DNA from: Glutamicibacter halophytocola
Lineage (GTDB): Bacteria > Actinomycetota > Actinomycetes > Actinomycetales > Micrococcaceae
Length of the DNA stretch: 64,000 nucleotides
Direction: 5' to 3'
NCBI RefSeq assembly: GCF_001302565.1
Contig: NZ_CP012750.1
Coordinates: 3,472,001 to 3,536,000 of the forward strand
A model generated the notes under the pieces. That model was not told where the DNA came from. It saw nothing but the letters and a program-made list of their open reading frames with translations, and searched no databases. The position numbers and the translations under genes are program-made. Of this stretch, positions 57,581 to 64,000 are shown piece by piece. The stretch's first letter is position 1, and every line of letters starts with the position of its first letter.

Positions 57581-60226
57581 ATGACCTTCCGCGTACGCCC
57601 CGTCACCATTGAGCACCATCGCGAACCCCTGGGAATCGGGGAATCCGCGCCGCGGCTCTCGTGGATCACCGACACCGCCATCCCCGGATGGTCCCAGCGG
57701 GCCTACGAAGTGGAGATCAGCAATCCGGTGACCGGAGAACTGGAACGAACCGGCCAGGTCATCTCCACGCAGCAGGTCCTTGTCCCCTGGCCGGGCGGCA
57801 CGCTGGCCTCGCGGGCATCCCGCGCGGTGCGCGTTCGCGTGTGGGGAAAAGACCCCGATCCCTCGCCGTGGAGCGAGCCAACCAGCCTGGAAACCGGGCT
57901 GCTCGATACCTCGCTGTTCTCGGCCCAAGCGGTCAGCCCGCAGCTTCCGCCCACCGGATCCGAGGGAGAACCGGCGGCGCTGCTGCGCGGTGACATCGAC
58001 CTCTCGCAGCAGGTGGCAGAGCACGGGCGGATCCTCTCCGCGCGGCTGCGCGCCACAGCCCGCGGCGTGATGACCCTGCACCTCAACGGCACCACGGTGG
58101 GCAAGGATGCGCTGAACCCGGGCTGGAGCTCATATGCCAAGCGCCTGCGCTATCGCACCTGGGATGTCACCGGGATCCTGCACCCCGGGGCCAATGCCCT
58201 TGGCGTGCACCTGGCCGATGGCTGGTACCGCGGGTTCCTCGGCTTCTCGGGGCTGCGCGGGCTCTACGGGGACACCACGGCGGCCTGGGTGCAGCTGGAA
58301 GTGCTCCACGCCGATGGCAGCTATTCGCTGGGCGGAACCGACGGCACCTGGCGCAGCATGCTCGGGCCGGTCACCCGGGCCGATATCTACAAGGGGCAGA
58401 GCACCGATACCCGCCTCCTGCAGCACGGCTGGGACGAGCCCGGGTTCGACGACAGCGCCTGGACACCGGTCACTGTGCAGGAGCTTGATCCAGCTGTCCT
58501 CGTCGCCCCGGATGCCCCGGCGGTCCGCGAAACGCAGCTGGTCCCGGCGATCGGGCAGCTGGCCAGTCCCTCCGGGGCCACCCTCGTGGACTTCGGGCAG
58601 AACCTGGTCGGCCGCCTGCGGGTCAACCTGCCGGCCGCGGCGGCCGGGCAAACAATCACCTTCCGCCACGCCGAGGTGCTGGAAGATGGCGAGCTGGGCG
58701 TCCGTCCCTTGCGCGCGGCCAGCGCCACGGATGAGGTCATCCTCAACGGCGAGGCCATGGTGTGGGAACCAGAGTTCACCTTCCACGGCTTCCGCTATGT
58801 CCAGGTCGACGGGTGGCCCGGCAAGCTGGATCTCGACGCGCTGAAGGCCGTGGTCCTGCACACCGACATGGTCCGCACCGGGGACTTCAGCTGCTCGGAT
58901 GAGCAGCTGGGCAAACTGCATGAGAATGTCGTGTGGAGCATGCGCGGCAACTTCCTCGATGTCCCCACCGATTGCCCGCAGCGCGATGAGCGGCTGGGCT
59001 GGACCGGGGACCTGATGGCTTTCGCTCCCAGCGCCGCCTACCTCTACGACTGCTCCGGAATGCTCACCGGATGGCTGGCGGATCTCTCCGCCGACCAGCA
59101 CCCCGATGGCAATGTCCCGGTCTACATCCCGTGGGTGGATGTCGATCCGTCCATGCCGCCGCTCGGTGCCGAGGCCGGCTGGGGCGATGCGGCGACGGTT
59201 GTCCCCTGGACGCTCTACGAGCGCTACGCCGACCCCGGGATCCTGGAACGCCAATGGGACTCGATGGAAGGCTGGGTCGCGGCCATGCTGCGCCGCGCCG
59301 GAGACCAGCTGGATTTCGCCAGCGGCGGGTTCTCCTTCGGCGACTGGCTGGATGCGGCCGCTCCGGATGACCAGCCGTGGGCGGCGCGACTGCCCTGGCA
59401 GGCGGTGGCCACCGCCTATCTTGCCCAATCGGCGCGGATCATGCGCGACACCGCCCAGGTTCTGGGCCGGGCCGCCGATGAGCAGCGCTATGCAGGGCTC
59501 TTCGAGCGCTGCGCGCAGCGGTACCGGGAAGAATACGCCACCCCGAGCGGGCGGGCCGCCTTCCCTTCGCAGACCGCCTATGCGCTGGCGATCCGCTTCG
59601 GGCTGCTGGCCCCGGAACAGCTGGAGCATGCCGGCAGCCTGCTCGCGGCCCAGGTGGCCGAGGACGGCTTCCACATCGGGTCCGGATTCCTGGGCACCCC
59701 GCATATTTGCGATGCGCTGGTGCAAACCGGCAACGCCGCCACCATGTGGCGCCTGCTGCTGCAAACCGAGTGCCCCTCATGGCTCTATGCGGTGGGCATG
59801 GGGGCAACGACCATCTGGGAGCGCTGGAACTCCCTGCTGCCCGACGGGTCGCTGAACCCTGGTGGCATGACGTCCTTCAACCACTATGCCTTCGGCGCCG
59901 TGGCCGACTTCCTGCACCGGCGGGTCGGGGGCCTGGCCCCGGAAGCTGCCGGCTACCGCCGGCAGCGCATCGCTCCGGTGCCAACCAGCGGCCTTTCCTG
60001 GGCGCGCTCCGAGTTGCACACCCCGTACGGCCTGGCTTCCTCGTCGTGGACCCTTGAGGAGGGAGCCTTCGAATTGGAGGTCCTGGTTCCGCCCTCCACC
60101 TCGGCGGAGGTTTTCCTTCCCGATGGCTCGGAACCAATAGTCGTGGCTGCGGGGAAGCACCGCTTCTCCTGCGCCTTCCAGGAACAGGAAGCGGCTCGCA
60201 GCGCGCAAGCCTTTGACACGGTGTAG
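57581..60226 (+). CDS. Alpha-L-rhamnosidase, GH78 (second copy)
   Basis: An 881-residue cytoplasmic GH78 enzyme with the same domain order as the one at 40719-43433. Seen: APRLSWITDT, YEVEISNPVTGE, LRATARGVMTLHLNGTTVG, HLADGWYRGFLG, the catalytic-barrel motif DCPQRDERLGWTGD, GATTIWERWNSL and FNHYAFGAVADFLHRRVGGL. AAGGAAACGAC precedes the ATG. The two copies differ widely in sequence, so they may have different specificity (for example alpha-1,6 versus alpha-1,2 rhamnosides) rather than being a recent duplication. Confidence 0.93.
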   Translation: MTFRVRPVTIEHHREPLGIGESAPRLSWITDTAIPGWSQRAYEVEISNPVTGELERTGQVISTQQVLVPWPGGTLASRASRAVRVRVWGKDPDPSPWSEPTSLETGLLDTSLFSAQAVSPQLPPTGSEGEPAALLRGDIDLSQQVAEHGRILSARLRATARGVMTLHLNGTTVGKDALNPGWSSYAKRLRYRTWDVTGILHPGANALGVHLADGWYRGFLGFSGLRGLYGDTTAAWVQLEVLHADGSYSLGGTDGTWRSMLGPVTRADIYKGQSTDTRLLQHGWDEPGFDDSAWTPVTVQELDPAVLVAPDAPAVRETQLVPAIGQLASPSGATLVDFGQNLVGRLRVNLPAAAAGQTITFRHAEVLEDGELGVRPLRAASATDEVILNGEAMVWEPEFTFHGFRYVQVDGWPGKLDLDALKAVVLHTDMVRTGDFSCSDEQLGKLHENVVWSMRGNFLDVPTDCPQRDERLGWTGDLMAFAPSAAYLYDCSGMLTGWLADLSADQHPDGNVPVYIPWVDVDPSMPPLGAEAGWGDAATVVPWTLYERYADPGILERQWDSMEGWVAAMLRRAGDQLDFASGGFSFGDWLDAAAPDDQPWAARLPWQAVATAYLAQSARIMRDTAQVLGRAADEQRYAGLFERCAQRYREEYATPSGRAAFPSQTAYALAIRFGLLAPEQLEHAGSLLAAQVAEDGFHIGSGFLGTPHICDALVQTGNAATMWRLLLQTECPSWLYAVGMGATTIWERWNSLLPDGSLNPGGMTSFNHYAFGAVADFLHRRVGGLAPEAAGYRRQRIAPVPTSGLSWARSELHTPYGLASSSWTLEEGAFELEVLVPPSTSAEVFLPDGSEPIVVAAGKHRFSCAFQEQEAARSAQAFDTV

Positions 60227-60229
60227 CAC

Positions 60230-60521
60230 CGTTATCGGCGGTCACCGCGGTCACGGCAATGCCCGCTGCCGCAAAGAAACCTCTGGCTCGTTCCCAGAAC
60301 CCGGCCGCGGTGTTCTTCTTCTTGTCATTGAGGATCTCGGAATAGGCCAACCTCGACTGGCCATCGACCGCGTGAAGCCGCGGCGCCCCGGCAGCCCTGT
60401 GGCCTGCTCCAGATGCGCCGCTTTGGGCATCCGGCAGCGGATCAGGACCCGTTCGACAGCGCTACGGGCACTGCTGGGGGCGCGAGGTGCTGGCGTCGAG
60501 GGATTCGGTGGCGTGGGACAT
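60230..60521 (-). pseudogene. IS481-family transposase remnant
   Basis: Minus-strand reading starts with MSHATESLDAS (ATG 60521) and soon hits a stop. In another frame it continues with HAVDGQSRLAYSEILNDKK and TAAGFWERARGFFAAAGI then VTADNGA, the DDE-domain stretch typical of IS481 (D-G-x-SRLAYSEIL...TAAxFW...TDNGS). The middle and the C-terminal third are missing, and it runs up to the rhamnosidase stop. An 11-bp inverted repeat GAAGACCTCCG / complement (60522-60532, 60567-60577) lies just outside. It is a dead fragment; nothing else is in the 60227-60616 gap. Confidence 0.7.
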
Positions 60522-60616
60522 GAAGACCTCCGTGCACGATGGCGAGTGTGGTAGCCCGCATCCTGCCGGAGGTCTTCGTCATTCCCTGGTATTCACAACG
60601 TCCCGGGGAACTGCAC

Positions 60617-62080
60617 CTAGCGGTCGCTGATCAGCTCGCTATCGGTGCCGTCGTTGATCGCCGTGGCAGCTTCCGGCGTGCCACGCTTCTTCAGGTTCTT
60701 GCGCACCAGCGGCCAGAAGGCGACGAGCACCACGGTGGCCAGCAAGCTGGTCCATACCTGGGTCCGGCCGCTCTCGGAGCTGAGCATGACTCCCAATACG
60801 CCCGCGATGGCGGCAAACAGCAGAATGTTCAGCCACGGGTGCAGCCACATTTTCAGCTTCAAGGCCGCAACCTCTTCGGCCGTCATCTTCTGGCGCAGGC
60901 GCATCTGCGTCAACGAAATGAAGACGTAGACAAACAATGCCACCAGGCCAGCGGAGTTCATGATGAAGTCGAAGACTCCAGAATCGGGGGCAGCGAAGTT
61001 CACGATGGTCGCGATCACCGCACCGCTGGTGGAAGCCACCAGCGCCCACAGCGGGACGCCATTCTTGGAACGCCGGGCCACGAGCTTGGGGGCAAACCCC
61101 TGATCAGCCAGCGCGGCGAACATGCGCGAGGCGGAATACAGACCAGAGTTGAGCACGGAAATCACCGCAGTGAAGATGACCAACTGCATGATGACCGCAG
61201 CTCCCGGCAAGCCGAGCAGCTCGAAGACCTTGGTGAACGGGGCAGCGGCCACGTTCACTGGTTCAGGCAGCTCGTCCCATGGAATCACCATGGTGATGAT
61301 CAGTACGGCACCGACGAAGAAGAGCAGGATACGCCAGATCACCGTGCTGGTCGCCTGCTTGATTCCCTTGGCCGGATCTTCCGACTCAGCCGCTGCCATC
61401 ACAGCGATCTCAGTGCCGAAGTAGGAGAAGATCACCAGTGCCACACCGGTGAGCGCCACCCCAAACCCATTCGGGGCAAACCCGCCATGATCCCACAGGT
61501 TGCTGACCGAAATTTCGGTATCAGGCCATAGGCCCAACGCGAAGAGCAGGCCAGCGCCGAGGAAGACCACGATGGCCAGGACCTTGATGCTCGCCAGCCA
61601 GAATTCGACCTCGCCGAAGGTGCGCACCGAGATTGCGTTGGTCCCGATGAAAATCAGGATCAGGACCAGCGACCAGGTCCAGGCTGGAAGGAAAGCAAAC
61701 CACGAGTTCAGGGTTTCACCGCCAAGCACCGCTTCGTAGGCGAGCACCCCGACCCAGAAATACCAGTACAGCCAGCCCACCAAGTAGGCGGCCCAATTGC
61801 CCAGCCCCACCCGGGCGTATTCCATGAAGGAACCAATCGTCGGGCGTGCGGCGGCCATCTCTCCGAGCATCCTCATGGCAAGGAATACCAGCAGGCCTCC
61901 GATGAGGTAGGAGATAATTGCCGCTGGCCCCACCGAGCGGATGACGTTGCCCGAACCGACGAACAAGCTTGCGCCGATGATTCCGCCGAGGGTAATCATC
62001 ATCACGTGGCGCGAGCGAAGCTGCTTGGGCTCCGCCGTTGTTCCGGTTGGGGTAGTGGAGGGTTCTTGTGTTCCTGCCAT
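60617..62080 (-). CDS. APC-family amino-acid permease (AAT/GabP-like)
   Basis: A 487-residue, 12-helix permease. The N-terminal RHVMMITLGGIIGASLFVGSG and IGGLLVFLAMRMLGEMAAARPTIGSFMEYA are hallmarks of the AAT branch (GabP, AnsP, AroP). GVALVIFSYFGTEIAVMAAAESEDPAKGI is the conserved helix 6 region. It imports an amino acid or GABA with protons; the specific substrate is not clear. It stands alone between an IS remnant and the Abi gene. Confidence 0.9.
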   Translation of the reverse strand: MAGTQEPSTTPTGTTAEPKQLRSRHVMMITLGGIIGASLFVGSGNVIRSVGPAAIISYLIGGLLVFLAMRMLGEMAAARPTIGSFMEYARVGLGNWAAYLVGWLYWYFWVGVLAYEAVLGGETLNSWFAFLPAWTWSLVLILIFIGTNAISVRTFGEVEFWLASIKVLAIVVFLGAGLLFALGLWPDTEISVSNLWDHGGFAPNGFGVALTGVALVIFSYFGTEIAVMAAAESEDPAKGIKQATSTVIWRILLFFVGAVLIITMVIPWDELPEPVNVAAAPFTKVFELLGLPGAAVIMQLVIFTAVISVLNSGLYSASRMFAALADQGFAPKLVARRSKNGVPLWALVASTSGAVIATIVNFAAPDSGVFDFIMNSAGLVALFVYVFISLTQMRLRQKMTAEEVAALKLKMWLHPWLNILLFAAIAGVLGVMLSSESGRTQVWTSLLATVVLVAFWPLVRKNLKKRGTPEAATAINDGTDSELISDR

Positions 62081-62615
62081 GGTGCCTCACTAGAGAAAAT
62101 TTCAATCTGCACGCGTAGTTGCAATGATTTTTCGTACGGTTCAGCTTAAACGCCGCGCTTTGAGCGAAGAAATTGTGTGTCCTCGGCCTGTGCACCGTTC
62201 GCCGCTTGGGCTGCTTCTGCCTTGTCGACCCCGGAGGCCAAGGGCAAGCGGCTGCGCTGGGACCGGCTGTCTACAGCCGATAGCCGAGTAGGCGTTGACA
62301 GGGCCAGCGCTCGAACCGTGAACTGCCTTTTCCAGTCCGGCATGAGGCGTTCACGTCTATCGTCAAATTCCGGTCAATCCGTTTCTGGCATACAAGCTAC
62401 GAGTGCAGAAGCGTGTCCGCCCGCAGACGATTTTGCCTTCAGTTACTGCACCCTCGCTTCGGCCGTTTGCACAACCGGTTGAGGCGCCAACGACAGTCGA
62501 GACACCCCTAGCTAGCCTTAAAGAAATAACCCCGGTCGCTTCATGGCTCAAGGCCAGAGAGGCGGTTCCGGGGACTACAAGAACTATTGTATCCGATGAT
62601 TTGGAGACGTCCACT
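62081..62615. other. 535-bp region without a confident gene
   Basis: This separates the permease start from my chosen Abi start. The Abi frame is open upstream to 62403, but those codons do not look like the family. A 65-residue minus-strand frame (62146-62343) ends in a polar, plausible-looking stretch but has no ribosome site or known relative. Nothing else was recognised. Confidence 0.3.
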
Positions 62616-63413
62616 GTGAGTGCCAGATACGATCCGCGGTCATTGCGTCCTCACACTCACGCTCTTCAAGCCGCTATCACGCCTACTCGTATGGCCTCAT
62701 ACTTGGCCACTGCAATGAATGACATGGAGCTGGCGCAAGCCCTCTATGTTTGGGACCGAGACGTGTCCACGGCCCTCCTAGCCGATGTTGCCCTACTGGA
62801 AGTGGCACTGAGAAATGCGCTCAACAAGCAACTCGTTCTGGCTTTCGGCCCCGACTGGTACCGCCAGGACATTGGGCTAGATGACCGCACACGCAACGCC
62901 CTAGCCTGGAAGAAGCTGCCTCACGGGAAGAGAACACTTGACGATTTAGTCTCTCGGCTGATGTTTGGTTTTTGGCGTGACCTGCTCAGCGCTGGCGGAT
63001 ACCTAGGTCGCGAACCTCAACGCTTCCAATGCGACTATGAGAAGTTGTGGAGGTCAGCTTTGCACCTCGCATTCCCGGGCGGGAAAGCTATTGCAACCGC
63101 TGAGGGCGGTCGCTTCACCAGAACGTGGACCCTTGAAATAGTCTCCCTGGTCCACGCCACTAGAAACCGGGCTGCGCACCATGAACCATTTATTACGGGT
63201 TTCCCGCTTCCCGGACAGCATTCAAGAGTAACGGTCGAGCATGCCTACTCTGCATCACTGAAACTTGCAGGCCTTCTCGACCGAGACCTTGCCATAGCTC
63301 TCGCTTCGTTGTCGTCCGTTCCTTCTGTTCTGAGCGTCAGACCAGTGCCTAGCGGCGCACTATCGGCCACAGCAGACCTGGATCCAGAATCCAACTCCCG
63401 GCACATCGAGTAG
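62616..63413 (+). CDS. Abi-family (Abi_2/AbiF-like) HEPN protein
   Basis: About 265 residues from GTG 62616 (VSARYDPRSLRPHT), which has GGAG upstream and begins where family members usually do; an upstream GTG at 62403 would add 71 atypical residues. Seen: LYVWDRDVSTALLADVALLEVALRNALNKQL, WKKLPHGKRTLDDLVSRLMFGFWRDLLS, and VHATRNRAAHHEP, where R-x4-H is the HEPN ribonuclease motif. Abi_2 proteins abort phage infection or act as toxins. No antitoxin partner is adjacent. Confidence 0.8.
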   Translation: MSARYDPRSLRPHTHALQAAITPTRMASYLATAMNDMELAQALYVWDRDVSTALLADVALLEVALRNALNKQLVLAFGPDWYRQDIGLDDRTRNALAWKKLPHGKRTLDDLVSRLMFGFWRDLLSAGGYLGREPQRFQCDYEKLWRSALHLAFPGGKAIATAEGGRFTRTWTLEIVSLVHATRNRAAHHEPFITGFPLPGQHSRVTVEHAYSASLKLAGLLDRDLAIALASLSSVPSVLSVRPVPSGALSATADLDPESNSRHIE

Positions 63414-63487
63414 GCAAGCCCCGCAGCGGACCGCGGAAAACCACCGAGCTTTAGGTGCGGATCCATTTCAATCGCGGGGCAGGATGC

Positions 63488-64000
63488 CTAGCACTTCGGA
63501 AATTCGCCAACCAGCTGCGCATTGCCGTGCAGCGTTCCGGTCGGTAGCCCGAACGCCACCGGCTGCGGCCCGCTGCAGCACGATGATGTTTCCTCCTGCG
63601 CCGGAGCATCGCAGGACCCGCCCAGGTCCGTGGAGCAGACGCCCGTTTCCGGCAACTCCAGTTCCACCCGCTCCGCAGCTTGGGCATCCCCGGAAAGAGC
63701 AGCGGCGATCGAACGCACCTGCTCATAACCGGTAGCCATCAAGAAGGTAGGCGCCCGGCCATAGCTCTTCATGCCAACAATGTAGAAGTTCTTCTCCGGA
63801 TGGGACAACAGCTTCTCGCCGTGGGCGCTGACCGTGCCGCAGCTATGGAATTCCGGATCGATCAACGGACCCAGCTGGCGCGGGGCCTCGACGCTTTCAT
63901 CCAGATCCAGGCGCAGTTCCGAAAGCATTGACAGCTCCGGGCGGAAACCGGTGGCCGCAATGATCCGGTCAACTACCAGCTCCCGGCCATCGGCCAAGGA
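63488..64000 (-). CDS. FAD-dependent oxidoreductase, C-terminal part (ArsO-like)
   Basis: The last 171 codons of a flavoprotein whose N-terminus lies beyond the window. Seen: VDRIIAATGFRPELSML, the second dinucleotide-binding signature (ATG near a G-x-R-P), and NFYIVGMKSYGRAPTFLMATGYEQVRSIAAAL, the conserved C-terminal FAD-contacting region. A cysteine-containing tail (CSTDLGGSCDAP, SSCCSG) follows. Such tails occur in flavoproteins encoded in arsenic-resistance operons, so an ars locus may lie to the right. That link is inference. Confidence 0.7.
   Translation of the reverse strand, partial: SLADGRELVVDRIIAATGFRPELSMLSELRLDLDESVEAPRQLGPLIDPEFHSCGTVSAHGEKLLSHPEKNFYIVGMKSYGRAPTFLMATGYEQVRSIAAALSGDAQAAERVELELPETGVCSTDLGGSCDAPAQEETSSCCSGPQPVAFGLPTGTLHGNAQLVGEFPKC

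Noticed and set aside
58130..59764. 544-codon minus-strand frame inside the second rhamnosidase
   Set aside because: It is antisense to a well-supported GH78 gene and lacks any family signature.
59877..60350. Minus-strand 157-codon ORF beginning MAYSEIL taken as an intact transposase
   Set aside because: Only its first 45 or so codons match IS481; the rest is antisense to the rhamnosidase, so it is a fusion of a remnant with a shadow frame.

Overview
The window looks like the chromosome of a high-GC actinobacterium of the Micrococcaceae (Arthrobacter/Glutamicibacter type). I infer this from GC-rich codon use, many 4-bp ATGA/GTGA gene overlaps, several apparently leaderless genes with a -10 hexamer 6 nt before the start codon, actinobacterial-style regulators, and the gene repertoire. 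No rRNA, tRNA or CRISPR array was seen. This is an accessory catabolic and transport region dense in regulators, with decayed insertion-sequence fragments near 38, 39 and 60 kb.

Layout. 0-5.9 kb: a sugar-acid type catabolic locus (LacI regulator, Gfo/Idh/MocA oxidoreductase, KDPG-aldolase-family lyase, P-loop kinase, IclR regulator behind a perfect palindromic operator, MHS-type permease). 6.3-10.4 kb: trkH with a KdpD-like kinase and KdpE regulator. 10.5-13.7 kb: siderophore ABC permeases divergent from their lipoprotein, without an ATPase. 14.2-16.2 kb: a KimA/KUP-like APC transporter. An 11-bp-period direct repeat (TTAATGCC) lies before both trkH and this transporter and may mark a small potassium regulon. 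16.2-22.3 kb: an operon with an SbnA-like PLP synthase, an FAD/NAD(P)-binding protein and a Y4yA/SbnH-like PLP decarboxylase, followed upstream by an NCS1 permease and an NTF2-fold protein; it may make a diamino-acid-derived metabolite. 22.7-24.9 kb: XRE-cupin regulator, B3/4-domain protein and EamA exporter. 25.2-30.0 kb: a metal- or opine-type ABC importer with a Fur-like box and a single fused permease, flanked by a decayed copy of the 3' end of the next gene.

30.1-37.4 kb: an ECF sigma factor fused to its own zinc-finger anti-sigma domain and a long Pro/Thr/Ser/Ala-rich stalk, divergent from a four-gene envelope-polysaccharide-like operon (membrane PIG-L deacetylase, ATP-grasp enzyme, PgaC-like GT2 synthase, exported glycosidase-like protein). 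39.4-46.2 kb and 54.2-60.2 kb: two alpha-L-rhamnosidase/TetR/MFS modules, a GH1 beta-glucosidase, a quercetin-2,3-dioxygenase-like bicupin and an esterase. Together they could take a rutin-type flavonoid glycoside to its sugars and phenolic acids. Between them, 46.3-54.1 kb holds a LysR/MFS pair and a kinase-plus-class-III-aminotransferase pair with SDR and amidohydrolase, resembling an amino-alcohol kinase/phospholyase route. 60.6-64 kb: an amino-acid permease, an Abi-type defence protein and the end of a flavoprotein cut by the window edge.

The strongest candidates for undescribed biology are the SbnA/FAD/Y4yA operon, the polysaccharide operon with its sigma/anti-sigma fusion, the putative potassium regulon and the flavonoid-glycoside island. 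All functional assignments come from motif recognition by eye; no database search was run.
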